Position numbers and translations under genes: made by a program
Shown: positions 36,501 through 51,910 of the stretch, one piece after another
Position numbering within the stretch: the first letter of the stretch is position 1
Layout of the letters: each line of letters opens with the position of its first letter
Notes under the pieces: model-generated
Databases searched by the model: none
Told to the model about the DNA's origin: nothing
What the model saw: only the letters and a program-made list of their open reading frames with translations
Source: Auanema rhodensis
Taxonomy: Eukaryota > Nematoda > Chromadorea > Rhabditida > Rhabditidae
Reading direction: 5' to 3'
NCBI GenBank assembly: GCA_964057225.1
Contig: OZ059898.1
Span: forward strand, 16,469,267 to 16,533,266
DNA length: 64,000 bases

Positions 36501-39500
36501 CATGGTTACCATGAACCAATATCAATAAAAATTTGTTTTTAGACTAATATGGACATGGGGAATCTAATTTTGAAAACCGCATCTCTTTATCTTTCACGTG
36601 AAGCGAGTTACATACCAAGTGCACATCACGTGTACATTTAATTAGCATAAATTAAAGTTCACGTAAATTTCAAAGACATGGTTACCATGAACCAATATCA
36701 ATAAAAATTTGTTTTTAGACTAATATGGACCTGAGGAATCTAATTGTGAAAACCGCATCTCTTTATCTTTCACGTGAAGCGAGTTACATACCAAGTGCAC
36801 ATCACGTGTACATTTAATTAGCATAAATTAAAGTTCACGTAAATTTCAAAGACATGGTTACCATGAACCAATATCAATAAAAATTTGTTTTTAGACTAAT
36901 ATGGACATGGGGAATCTAATTGTGAAAACCGCATCTCTTTATCTTTCACGTGAAGCGAGTTACATACCAAGTGCACATCACGTGTACATTTAATTAGCAT
37001 AAATTAAAGTTCACGTAAATTTCAAAGTCATGGTTACCATGAACCAATATCAATAAAAATTTGTTTTTAGACTAATATGGACCTGAGGAATCTAATTGTG
37101 AAAACCGCATCTCTTTATCTTTCACGTGAAGCGAGTTACATACCAAGTGCACATCACGTGTACATTTAATTAGCATAAATTAAAGTTCACGTAAATTTCA
37201 AAGTCATGGTTACCATGAACCAATATCAATAAAAATTTGTTTTTAGACTAATATGGACATGGGGAATCTAATTTTGAAAACCGCATCTCTTTATCTTTCA
37301 CGTGAAGCGAGTTACATACCGAGTGCACATCACGTGTACATTTAATTAGCATAAATTAAAGTTCACGTAAATTTCAAAGTCATGGTTACCATGAACCAAT
37401 ATCAATAAAAATTTGTTTTTAGACTAATATGGACATGGGGAATCTAATTTTGAAAACCGCATCTTTTTATCTTTCACGTGAAGCGAGTTACATACCAAGT
37501 GCACATCACGTGTACATTTAATTAGCATTAATTAAAGTTCACGTAAATTTCAAAGTCATGGTTACCATGCACCAATATCAATAAAAATTTGTTTTTAGAC
37601 TAATATGGACATGGGGAATCTAATTTTGAAAACCGCATCTCTTTATCTTTCACGTGAAGCGAGTTACATACCAAGTGCACATCACGTGTACATTTAATTA
37701 GCATAAATTGAAGTTCACGTAAATTTCAAAGTCATGGTTACCATGAACCAATATCAATGAAAATTTGTTTTTAGACTAATATGGACATGGGGAATCTAAT
37801 TTTGAAAACCGCATCTTTTTATCTTTCACGTGAAGCGAGTTACATACCAAGTGCACATCACGTGTACATTTAATTAGCATTAATTAAAGTTCACGTAAAT
37901 TTCAAAGTCATGGTTACCATGCACCAATATCAATAAAAATTTGTTTTTAGACTAATATGGACATGGGGAATCTAATTTTGAAAACCGCATCTCTTTATCT
38001 TTCACGTGAAGCGAGTTACATACCAAGTGCACATCACGTGTACATTTAATTAGCATAAATTAAAGTTCACGTAAATTTCAAAGACATGGTTACCATGAAC
38101 CAATATCAATACAAATTTGTTTTTAGACTAATATGGACATGGGGAATCTAATTTTGAAAACCGCATCTCTTTATCTTTCACGTGAAGCGAGTTACATACC
38201 AAGTGCACATCACGTGTACATTTAATTAGCATAAATTAAAGTTCACTTAAATATCAAAGTCATGGTTACCATGAACCAATATCAATAAAAATTTGTTTTT
38301 AGACTAATATGGACATGGGGAATCTAATTTTGAAAACCGCATCTCTTTATCTCTCACGTGAAGCGAGTTACATACCGAGTGCACATCACGTGTACATTTA
38401 ATTAGCATAAATTAAAGTTCACTTAAATATCAAAGTCATGGTTACCATGAACCAATATCAATAAAAATTTGTTTTTAGACTAATATGGACATGGGGAATC
38501 TAATTTTGAAAACCGCATCTTTTTATCTTTCACGTGAAGCGAGTTACATACCAAGTGCACATCACGTGTACATTTAATTAGCATAAATTAAAGTTCACGT
38601 AAATTTCAAAGTCATGGTTACCATGCACCAATATCAATAAAAATTTGTTTTTAGACTAATATGGACATGGGGAATCTAATTTTGAAAACCGCATCTCTTT
38701 ATCTTTCACGTGAAGCGAGTTACAGACCGAGTGCACATCACGTGTACATTTAATTAGCATAAATTAAAGTTCACGTAAATTTCAAAGTCATGGTTACCAT
38801 GAACCAATATCAATAAAAATTTGTTTTTAGACTAATATGGACATGGGGAATCTAATTTTGAAAACCGCATCTCTTTATCTTTCACGTGAAGCGAGTTACA
38901 TACCAAGTGCACATCACGTGTACATTTAATTAGCATAAATTAAAGTTCACGTAAATTTCAAAGACATGGTTACCATGAACCAATATCAATAAAAATTTGT
39001 TTTTAGACTAATATGGACATGGGGAATCTAATTGTGAAAACCGCATCTCTTTATCTTTCACGTGAAGCGAGTTACATACCAAGTGCACATCACGTGTACA
39101 TTTAATTAGCATAAATTAAAGTTCACGTAAATTTCAAAGTCATGGTTACCATGAACCAATATCAATAAAAATTTGTTTTTAGACTAATATGGACATGAGG
39201 AATCTAATTGTGAAAACCGCATCTCTTTATCTTTCACGTGAAGCGAGTTACATACCAAGTGCACATCACGTGTACATTTAATTAGCATAAATTAAAGTTC
39301 ACGTAAATTTCAAAGTCATGGTTACCATGAACCAATATCAATAAAAATTTGTTTTTAGACTAATATGGACATGGGGAATCTAATTTTGAAAACCGCATCT
39401 CTTTATCTTTCACGTGAAGCGAGTTACATACCAAGTGCACATCACGTGTACATTTAATTAGCATAAATTAAAGTTCACTTAAATATCAAAGTCATGGTTA

Positions 39501-42500
39501 CCATGAACCAATATCAATAAAAATTTGTTTTTAGACTAATATGGACATGGGGAATCTAATTTTGAAAACCGCATCTCTTTATCTCTCACGTGAAGCGAGT
39601 TACATACCGAGTGCACATCACGTGTACATTTAATTAGCATAAATTAAAGTTCACGTAAATTTCAAAGTCATGGTTACCATGAACCAATATCAATAAAAAT
39701 TTGTTTTTAGACTAATATGGACATGGGGAATCTAATTTTGAAAACCGCATCTCTTTATCTTTCACGTGAAGCGAGTTACATACCAAGTGCACATCACGTG
39801 TACATTTAATTAGCATAACTTAAAGTTCACGTAAATTTCAAAGTTATGGTTACCATGCACCAATATCAATAAAAATTTGTTTTTAGACTAATATGGACAT
39901 GGGGAATCTAATTTTGAAAACCGCATCTCTTTATCTTTCACGTGAAGCGAGTTACATACCAAGTGCACATCACGTGTACATTTAATTAGCATAAATTGAA
40001 GTTCACGTAAATTTCAAAGTCATGGTTACCATGAACCAATATCAATGAAAATTTGTTTTTAGACTAATATGGACATGGGGAATCTAATTTTGAAAACCGC
40101 ATCTTTTTATCTTTCACGTGAAGCGAGTTACATACCAAGTGCACATCACGTGTACATTTAATTAGCATTAATTAAAGTTCACGTAAATTTCAAAGTCATG
40201 GTTACCATGCACCAATATCAATAAAAATTTGTTTTTAGACTAATATGGACATGGGGAATCTAATTTTGAAAACCGCATCTCTTTATCTTTCACGTGAAGC
40301 GAGTTACATACCAAGTGCACATCACGTGTACATTTAATTAGCATAAATTAAAGTTCACGTAAATTTCAAAGACATGGTTACCATGAACCAATATCAATAA
40401 AAATTTGTTTTTAGACTAATATGGACATGGGGAATCTAATTGTGAAAACCGCATCTCTTTATCTTTCACGTGAAGCGAGTTACATACCAAGTGCACATCA
40501 CGTGTACATTTAATTAGCATAAATTAAAGTTCACGTAAATTTCAAAGTCATGGTTACCATGAACCAATATCAATAAAAATTTGTTTTTAGACTAATATGG
40601 ACATGGGGAATCTAATTTTGAAAACCGCATCTCTTTATCTTTCACGTGAAGCAAGTTACATACCAAGTGCACATCACGTGTACATTTAATTAGCATAAAT
40701 TAAAGTTCACGTAAATTTCAAAGTCATGGTTACCATGAACCAATATCAATAAAAATTTGTTTTTAGACTAATATGGACATGGGGAATCTAATTTTGAAAA
40801 CCGCATCTCTTTATCTTTCACGTGAAGCGAGTTACATACCAAGTGCACATCACGTGTACATTTAATTAGCATAAATTAAAGTTCACGTAAATTTCAAAGT
40901 CATGGTTACCATGAACCAATATCAATAAAAATTTGTTTTTAGACTAATATGGACATGGGGAATCTAATTTTGAAAACCGCATCTCTTTATCTCTCACGTG
41001 AAGCGAGTTACATACCGAGTGCACATCACGTGTACATTTAATTAGCATAAATTAAAGTTCACGTAAATTTCAAAGTCATGGTTACCATGAACCAATATCA
41101 ATAAAAATTTGTTTTTAGACTAATATGGACATGGGGAATCTAATTTTGAAAACCGCATCTCTTTATCTTTCACGTGAAGCGAGTTACATACCAAGTGCAC
41201 ATCACGTGTACATTTAATTAGCATAAATTAAAGTTCACTTAAATATCAAAGTCATGGTTACCATGAACCAATATCAATAAAAATTTGTTTTTAGACTAAT
41301 ATGGACATGGGGAATATAATTTTGAAAACCGCATCTCTTTATCTCTCACGTGAAGCGAGTTACATACCGAGTGCACATCACGTGTACATTTAATTAGCAT
41401 AATTAAAGTTCACGTAAATTTCAAAGTCATGGTTACCATGAACCAATATCAATAAAAATTTGTTTTTAGACTAATATGGACATGGGGAATCTAATTTTGA
41501 AAACCGCATCTCTTTATCTTTCACGTGAAGCGAGTTACATACCAAGTGCACATCACGTGTACATTTAATTAGCATAAATTGAAGTTCACGTAAATTTCAA
41601 AGTCATGGTTACCATGAACCAATATCAATGAAAATTTGTTTTTAGACTAATATGGACATGGGGAATCTAATTTTGAAAACCGCATCTTTTTATCTTTCAC
41701 GTGAAGCGAGTTACATACCAAGTGCACATCACGTGTACATTTAATTAGCATTAATTAAAGTTCACGTAAATTTCAAAGTCATGGTTACCATGCACCAATA
41801 TCAATAAAAATTTGTTTTTAGACTAATATGGACATGGGGAATCTAATTTTGAAAACCGCATCTCTTTATCTTTCACGTGAAGCGAGTTACATACCAAGTG
41901 CACATCACGTGTACATTTAATTAGCATAAATTAAAGTTCACGTAAATTTCAAAGACATGGTTACCATGAACCAATATCAATAAAAATTTGTTTTTAGACT
42001 AATATGGACATGGGGAATCTAATTTTGAAAACCGCATCTCTTTATCTTTCACGTGAAGCGAGTTACATACCAAGTGCACATCACCTGTACATTTAATTAG
42101 CATAAATTAAAGTTCACTTAAATATCAAAGTCATGGTTACCATGAACCAATATCAATAAAAATTTGTTTTTAGACTAATATGGACATGGGGAATCTAATT
42201 TTGAAAACCGCATCTCTTTATCTCTCACGTGAAGCGAGTTACATACCGAGTGCACATCACGTGTACATTTAATTAGCATAAATTAAAGTTCACGTAAATT
42301 TCAAAGTCATGGTTACCATGAACCAATATCAATAAAAATTTGTTTTTAGACTAATATGGACATGGGGAATCTAATTTTGAAAACCGCATCTCTTTATCTT
42401 TCACGTGAAGCGAGTTACATACCAAGTGCACATCACGTGTACATTTAATTAGCATAAATTGAAGTTCACGTAAATTTCAAAGTCATGGTTACCATGAACC

Positions 42501-42758
42501 AATATCAATGAAAATTTGTTTTTAGACTAATATGGACATGGGGAATCTAATTTTGAAAACCGCATCTTTTTATCTTTCACGTGAAGCGAGTTACATACCA
42601 AGTGCACATCACGTGTACATTTAATTAGCATTAATTAAAGTTCACGTAAATTTCAAAGTCATGGTTACCATGCACCAATATCAATAAAAATTTGTTTTTA
42701 GACTAATATGGACATGGGGAATCTAATTTTGAAAACCGCATCTCTTTATCTTTCACGT

Positions 42759-45700
42759 GAAGCGAGTTACATACCAAGTGCACATCACGTGTACATTTAA
42801 TTAGCATAAATTAAAGTTCACGTAAATTTCAAAGACATGGTTACCATGAACCAATATCAATAAAAATTTGTTTTTAGACTAATATGGACATGGGGAATCT
42901 AATTGTGAAAACCGCATCTCTTTATCTTTCACGTGAAGCGAGTTACATACCAAGTGCACATCACGTGTACATTTAATTAGCATAAATTAAAGTTCACGTA
43001 AATTTCAAAGTCATGGTTACCATGAACCAATATCAATAAAAATTTGTTTTTAGACTAATATGGACATGGGGAATCTAATTTTGAAAACCGCATCTCTTTA
43101 TCTTTCACGTGAAGCGAGTTACATACCAAGTGCACATCACGTGTACATTTAATTAGCATAAATTAAAGTTCACGTAAATTTCAAAGTCATGGTTACCATG
43201 AACCAATATCAATAAAAATTTGTTTTTAGACTAATATGGACATGGGGAATCTAATTTTGAAAACCGCATCTCTTTATCTTTCACGTGAAGCGAGTTACAT
43301 ACCAAGTGCACATCACGTGTACATTTAATTAGCATAAATTAAAGTTCACGTAAATTTCAAAGACATGGTTACCATGAACCAATATCAATAAAAATTTGTT
43401 TTTAGACTAATATGGACATGGGGAATCTAATTGTGAAAACCGCATCTCTTTATCTTTCACGTGAAGCGAGTTACATACCAAGTGCACATCACGTGTACAT
43501 TTAATTAGCATAAATTAAAGTTCACGTAAATTTCAAAGTCATGGTTACCATGAACCAATATCAATAAAAATTTGTTTTTAGACTAATATGGACATGAGGA
43601 ATCTAATTGTGAAAACCGCATCTCTTTATCTTTCACGTGAAGCGAGTTACATACCAAGTGCACATCACGTGTACATTTAATTAGCATAAATTAAAGTTCA
43701 CGTAAATTTCAAAGTCATGGTTACCATGAACCAATATCAATAAAAATTTGTTTTTAGACTAATATGGACATGGGGAATCTAATTTTGAAAACCGCATCTC
43801 TTTATCTTTCACGTGAAGCGAGTTACATACCAAGTGCACATCACGTGTACATTTAATTAGCATAAATTAAAGTTCACGTAAATTTCAAAGTCATGGTTAC
43901 CATGAACCAATATCAATAAAAATTTGTTTTTAGACTAATATGGACATGAGGAATCTAATTGTGAAAACCGCATCTCTTTATCTTTCACGTGAAGCGAGTT
44001 ACATACCAAGTGCACATCACGTGTACATTTAATTAGCATAAATTAAAGTTCACGTAAATTTCAAAGTCATGGTTACCATGAACTAATATCAATAAAAATT
44101 TGTTTTTAGACTAATATGGACATGGGGAATCTAATTTTGAAAACCGCATCTCTTTATCTTTCACGTGAAGCGAGTTACATACCAAGTGCACATCGCGTGT
44201 ACATTTAATTAGCATAAATTAAAGTTCACTTAAATATCAAAGTCATGGTTACCATGAACCAATATCAATAAAAATTTGTTTTTAGACTAATATGGACATG
44301 GGGAATCTAATTTTGAAAACCGCATCTCTTTATCTCTCACGTGAAGCGAGTTACATACCGAGTGCACATCACGTGTACATTTAATTAGCATAAATTAAAG
44401 TTCACGTAAATTTCAAAGTCATGGTTACCATGAACCAATATCAATAAAAATTTGTTTTTAGACTAATATGGACATGGGGAATCTAATTTTGAAAACCGCA
44501 TCTCTTTATCTTTCACGTGAAGCGAGTTACATACCAAGTGCACATCACGTGTACATTTAATTAGCATAACTTAAAGTTCACGTAAATTTCAAAGTCATGG
44601 TTACCATGCACCAATATCAATAAAAATTTGTTTTTAGACTAATATGGACATGGGGAATCTAATTTTGAAAACCGCATCTCTTTATCTATCACGTGAAGCG
44701 AGTTACATACCAAGTGCACATCACGTGTACATTTAATTAGCATAAATTAAAGTTCACGTAAATTTCAAAGTCATGGTTACCATGAACCAATATCAATAAA
44801 AATTTGTTTTTAGACTAATATGGACATGGGGAATCTAATTGTGAAAACCGCATCTCTTTATCTTTCACGTGAAGCGAGTTACATACCAAGTGCACATCAC
44901 GTGTACATTTAATTAGCATAAATTAAAGTTCACGTAAATTTCAAAGTCATGGTTACCATGAACCAATATCAATAAAAATTTGTTTTTAGACTAATATGGA
45001 CATGGGGAATCTAATTTTGAAAACCGCATCTCTTTATCTTTCACGTGAAGCGAGTTACATACCAAGTGCACATCACGTGTACATTTAATTAGCATAAATT
45101 AAAGTTCACGTAAATTTCAAAGTCATGGTTACCATGAACCAATATCAATAAAAATTTGTTTTTAGACTAATATGGACATGGGGAATCTAATTTTGAAAAC
45201 CGCATCTCTTTATCTTTCACGTGAAGCGAGTTACATACCAAGTGCACATCACGTGTACATTTAATTAGCATAAATTAAAGTTCACGTAAATTTCAAAGAC
45301 ATGGTTACCATGAACCAATATCAATAAAAATTTGTTTTTAGACTAATATGGACATGAGGAATCTAATTGTGAAAACCGCATCTCTTTATCTTTCACGTGA
45401 AGCGAGTTACATACCAAGTGCACATCACGTGTACATTTAATTAGCATAAATTAAAGTTCACGTAAATTTCAAAGTCATGGTTACCATGCACCAATATCAA
45501 TAAAAATTTGTTTTTAGACTAATATGGACATGGGGAATCTAATTTTGAAAACCGCATCTCTTTATCTTTCACGTGAAGCGAGTTACATACCAAGTGCACA
45601 TCACGTGTACATTTAATTAGCATAAATTAAAGTTCACGTAAATTTCAAAGTCATGGTTACCATGCACCAATATCAATAAAAATTTGTTTTTAGACTAATA

Positions 45701-47334
45701 TGGACATGGGGAATCTAATTTTGAAAACCGCATCTCTTTATCTTTCACGTGAAGCGAGTTACATACCAAGTGCACATCACGTGTACATTTAATTAGCATA
45801 AATTAAAGTTCACGTAAATTTCAAAGACATGGTTACCATGAACCAATATCAATAAAAATTTGTTTTTAGACTAATATGGACATGGTGAATCTAATTTTGA
45901 AAACCGCATCTCTTTATCTTTCACGTGAAGTGAGTTACATACCTAGTGCACATCACGTGTACATTTAATTAGCATGAATTAAAGTTCACATAAATTTCAA
46001 AGTCATGGTTACCATGAACCAATATCAATAAAAATTTGTTTTTAGACTAATATGGACATGGGGAATCTAATTTTGAAAACCGCATCTCTTTATCTTTCAC
46101 GTGAAGCGAGTTACATACCAAGTGCACATCACGTGTACATTTAATTAGCATAAATTAAAGTTCACGTAAATTTCAAAGACATGGTTACCATGAACCAATA
46201 TCAATTAAAATTTGTTTTTAGACTAATATGGACATGGGGAATCTAATTGTGAAAACCGCATCTCTTTATCTTTCACGTGAAGCGAGTTACATACCAAGTG
46301 CACATCACGTGTACATTTAATTAGCATAAATTAAAGTTCACGTAAATTTCAAAGTCATGGTTACCATGAACCAATATCAATAAAAATTTGTTTTTTGACT
46401 AATATGGACATGGGGAATCTAATTTTGAAAACCGCATCTCTTTATCTTTCACGTGAAGCGAGTTACATACCAAGTGCACATCACGTGTACATTTAATTAG
46501 CATAAATTAAAGTTCACGTAAATTTCAAAGACATGGTTACCATGAACCAATATCAATAAAAATTTGTTTTTAGACTAATATGGACATGGGGAATCTAATT
46601 TTGAAAACCGCATCTCTTTATCTTTCACGTGAAGTGAGTTACATACCTAGTGCACATCACGTGTACATTTAATTAGCATAAATTAAAGTTCACGTAAATT
46701 TCAAAGTCATGGTTACCATGAACCAATATCAATAAAAATTTGTTTTTAGACTAATATGGACATGGGGAATCTAATTTTAAAAACCGCATCTCTTTATCTT
46801 TCACGTGAAGCGAGTTACATACCAAGTGCACATCACGTGTACATTTAATTAGCATAAATTAAAGTTCACGTAAATTTCAAAGTCATGGTTACCATGAACC
46901 AATATCAATAAAAATTTGTTTTTAGACTAATATGGACATGGGGAATCTAATTTTGAAAACCGCATCTCTTTATCTTTCACGTGAAGCGAGTTACATACCA
47001 AGTGCACATCACGTGTACATTTAATTAGCATAAATTAAAGTTCACGTAAATTTCAAAGTCATGGTTACCATGCACCAATATCAATAAAAATTTGTTTTTA
47101 GACTAATATGGACATGGGGAATCAAATTTTGAAAACCGCATCTCTTTATCTTTCACGTGAAGCGAGTTACATACCAAGTGCACATCACGTGTACATTTAA
47201 TTAGCATAAATTAAAGTTCACTTAAATATCAAAGTCATGGTTACCATGAACCAATATCAATAAAAATTTGTTTTTAGACTAATATGGACATGGGGAATCT
47301 AATTTTGAAAACCGCATCTCTTTATCTCTCACGT
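42759..47334 (+). repeat. higher-order satellite block, 26 monomers, copy A
   Basis: Rare monomer variants in this block reappear exactly 4576 bp (26 x 176) downstream. Examples are GAACTAATATC at 44081 and 48657, CATCGCGTG at 44191 and 48767, CATGGTGAATC at 45881 and 50457, and the T6 variant at 46391 and 50967. Start and end are approximate. Confidence 0.85.
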
Positions 47335-50300
47335 GAAGCGAGTTACATACCAAGTGCACATCACGTGTACATTTAATTAGCATAAATTAAAGTTCACGTA
47401 AATTTCAAAGACATGGTTACCATGAACCAATATCAATAAAAATTTGTTTTTAGACTAATATGGACATGGGGAATCTAATTGTGAAAACCGCATCTCTTTA
47501 TCTTTCACGTGAAGCGAGTTACATACCAAGTGCACATCACGTGTACATTTAATTAGCATAAATTAAAGTTCACGTAAATTTCAAAGTCATGGTTACCATG
47601 AACCAATATCAATAAAAATTTGTTTTTAGACTAATATGGACATGGGGAATCTAATTTTGAAAACCGCATCTCTTTATCTTTCACGTGAAGCGAGTTACAT
47701 ACCAAGTGCACATCACGTGTACATTTAATTAGCATAAATTAAAGTTCACGTAAATTTCAAAGTCATGGTTACCATGAACCAATATCAATAAAAATTTGTT
47801 TTTAGACTAATATGGACATGGGGAATCTAATTTTGAAAACCGCATCTCTTTATCTTTCACGTGAAGCGAGTTACATACCAAGTGCACATCACGTGTACAT
47901 TTAATTAGCATAAATTAAAGTTCACGTAAATTTCAAAGACATGGTTACCATGAACCAATATCAATAAAAATTTGTTTTTAGACTAATATGGACATGGGGA
48001 ATCTAATTGTGAAAACCGCATCTCTTTATCTTTCACGTGAAGCGAGTTACATACCAAGTGCACATCACGTGTACATTTAATTAGCATAAATTAAAGTTCA
48101 CGTAAATTTCAAAGTCATGGTTACCATGAACCAATATCAATAAAAATTTGTTTTTAGACTAATATGGACATGAGGAATCTAATTGTGAAAACCGCATCTC
48201 TTTATCTTTCACGTGAAGCGAGTTACATACCAAGTGCACATCACGTGTACATTTAATTAGCATAAATTAAAGTTCACGTAAATTTCAAAGTCATGGTTAC
48301 CATGAACCAATATCAATAAAAATTTGTTTTTAGACTAATATGGACATGGGGAATCTAATTTTGAAAACCGCATCTCTTTATCTTTCACGTGAAGCGAGTT
48401 ACATACCAAGTGCACATCACGTGTACATTTAATTAGCATAAATTAAAGTTCACGTAAATTTCAAAGTCATGGTTACCATGAACCAATATCAATAAAAATT
48501 TGTTTTTAGACTAATATGGACATGAGGAATCTAATTGTGAAAACCGCATCTCTTTATCTTTCACGTGAAGCGAGTTACATACCAAGTGCACATCACGTGT
48601 ACATTTAATTAGCATAAATTAAAGTTCACGTAAATTTCAAAGTCATGGTTACCATGAACTAATATCAATAAAAATTTGTTTTTAGACTAATATGGACATG
48701 GGGAATCTAATTTTGAAAACCGCATCTCTTTATCTTTCACGTGAAGCGAGTTACATACCAAGTGCACATCGCGTGTACATTTAATTAGCATAAATTAAAG
48801 TTCACTTAAATATCAAAGTCATGGTTACCATGAACCAATATCAATAAAAATTTGTTTTTAGACTAATATGGACATGGGGAATCTAATTTTGAAAACCGCA
48901 TCTCTTTATCTCTCACGTGAAGCGAGTTACATACCGAGTGCACATCACGTGTACATTTAATTAGCATAAATTAAAGTTCACGTAAATTTCAAAGTCATGG
49001 TTACCATGAACCAATATCAATAAAAATTTGTTTTTAGACTAATATGGACATGGGGAATCTAATTTTGAAAACCGCATCTCTTTATCTTTCACGTGAAGCG
49101 AGTTACATACCAAGTGCACATCACGTGTACATTTAATTAGCATAACTTAAAGTTCACGTAAATTTCAAAGTCATGGTTACCATGCACCAATATCAATAAA
49201 AATTTGTTTTTAGACTAATATGGACATGGGGAATCTAATTTTGAAAACCGCATCTCTTTATCTTTCACGTGAAGCGAGTTACATACCAAGTGCACATCAC
49301 GTGTACATTTAATTAGCATAAATTAAAGTTCACGTAAATTTCAAAGTCATGGTTACCATGAACCAATATCAATAAAAATTTGTTTTTAGACTAATATGGA
49401 CATGGGGAATCTAATTGTGAAAACCGCATCTCTTTATCTTTCACGTGAAGCGAGTTACATACCAAGTGCACATCACGTGTACATTTAATTAGCATAAATT
49501 AAAGTTCACGTAAATTTCAAAGTCATGGTTACCATGAACCAATATCAATAAAAATTTGTTTTTAGACTAATATGGACATGGGGAATCTAATTTTGAAAAC
49601 CGCATCTCTTTATCTTTCACGTGAAGCGAGTTACATACCAAGTGCACATCACGTGTACATTTAATTAGCATAAATTAAAGTTCACGTAAATTTCAAAGTC
49701 ATGGTTACCATGAACCAATATCAATAAAAATTTGTTTTTAGACTAATATGGACATGGGGAATCTAATTTTGAAAACCGCATCTCTTTATCTTTCACGTGA
49801 AGCGAGTTACATACCAAGTGCACATCACGTGTACATTTAATTAGCATAAATTAAAGTTCACGTAAATTTCAAAGACATGGTTACCATGAACCAATATCAA
49901 TAAAAATTTGTTTTTAGACTAATATGGACATGAGGAATCTAATTGTGAAAACCGCATCTCTTTATCTTTCACGTGAAGCGAGTTACATACCAAGTGCACA
50001 TCACGTGTACATTTAATTAGCATAAATTAAAGTTCACGTAAATTTCAAAGTCATGGTTACCATGCACCAATATCAATAAAAATTTGTTTTTAGACTAATA
50101 TGGACATGGGGAATCTAATTTTGAAAACCGCATCTCTTTATCTTTCACGTGAAGCGAGTTACATACCAAGTGCACATCACGTGTACATTTAATTAGCATA
50201 AATTAAAGTTCACGTAAATTTCAAAGTCATGGTTACCATGCACCAATATCAATAAAAATTTGTTTTTAGACTAATATGGACATGGGGAATCTAATTTTGA

Positions 50301-51910
50301 AAACCGCATCTCTTTATCTTTCACGTGAAGCGAGTTACATACCAAGTGCACATCACGTGTACATTTAATTAGCATAAATTAAAGTTCACGTAAATTTCAA
50401 AGACATGGTTACCATGAACCAATATCAATAAAAATTTGTTTTTAGACTAATATGGACATGGTGAATCTAATTTTGAAAACCGCATCTCTTTATCTTTCAC
50501 GTGAAGTGAGTTACATACCTAGTGCACATCACGTGTACATTTAATTAGCATGAATTAAAGTTCACATAAATTTCAAAGTCATGGTTACCATGAACCAATA
50601 TCAATAAAAATTTGTTTTTAGACTAATATGGACATGGGGAATCTAATTTTGAAAACCGCATCTCTTTATCTTTCACGTGAAGCGAGTTACATACCAAGTG
50701 CACATCACGTGTACATTTAATTAGCATAAATTAAAGTTCACGTAAATTTCAAAGACATGGTTACCATGAACCAATATCAATTAAAATTTGTTTTTAGACT
50801 AATATGGACATGGGGAATCTAATTGTGAAAACCGCATCTCTTTATCTTTCACGTGAAGCGAGTTACATACCAAGTGCACATCACGTGTACATTTAATTAG
50901 CATAAATTAAAGTTCACGTAAATTTCAAAGTCATGGTTACCATGAACCAATATCAATAAAAATTTGTTTTTTGACTAATATGGACATGGGGAATCTAATT
51001 TTGAAAACCGCATCTCTTTATCTTTCACGTGAAGCGAGTTACATACCAAGTGCACATCACGTGTACATTTAATTAGCATAAATTAAAGTTCACGTAAATT
51101 TCAAAGACATGGTTACCATGAACCAATATCAATAAAAATTTGTTTTTAGACTAATATGGACATGGGGAATCTAATTTTGAAAACCGCATCTCTTTATCTT
51201 TCACGTGAAGTGAGTTACATACCTAGTGCACATCACGTGTACATTTAATTAGCATAAATTAAAGTTCACGTAAATTTCAAAGTCATGGTTACCATGAACC
51301 AATATCAATAAAAATTTGTTTTTAGACTAATATGGACATGGGGAATCTAATTTTAAAAACCGCATCTCTTTATCTTTCACGTGAAGCGAGTTACATACCA
51401 AGTGCACATCACGTGTACATTTAATTAGCATAAATTAAAGTTCACGTAAATTTCAAAGTCATGGTTACCATGAACCAATATCAATAAAAATTTGTTTTTA
51501 GACTAATATGGACATGGGGAATCTAATTTTGAAAACCGCATCTCTTTATCTTTCACGTGAAGCGAGTTACATACCAAGTGCACATCACGTGTACATTTAA
51601 TTAGCATAAATTAAAGTTCACGTAAATTTCAAAGTCATGGTTACCATGCACCAATATCAATAAAAATTTGTTTTTAGACTAATATGGACATGGGGAATCA
51701 AATTTTGAAAACCGCATCTCTTTATCTTTCACGTGAAGCGAGTTACATACCAAGTGCACATCACGTGTACATTTAATTAGCATAAATTAAAGTTCACTTA
51801 AATATCAAAGTCATGGTTACCATGAACCAATATCAATAAAAATTTGTTTTTAGACTAATATGGACATGGGGAATCTAATTTTGAAAACCGCATCTCTTTA
51901 TCTCTCACGT
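47335..51910 (+). repeat. higher-order satellite block, 26 monomers, copy B
   Basis: Second copy of the 4576 bp block, directly following copy A. It differs by rare private changes (for example TATCTATC at 44686 in copy A only). A third, shorter copy from about 51911 to 53340 lacks about 14 monomers: CATGGTGAATC recurs at 52569, 12 units after 50457. Confidence 0.85.
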
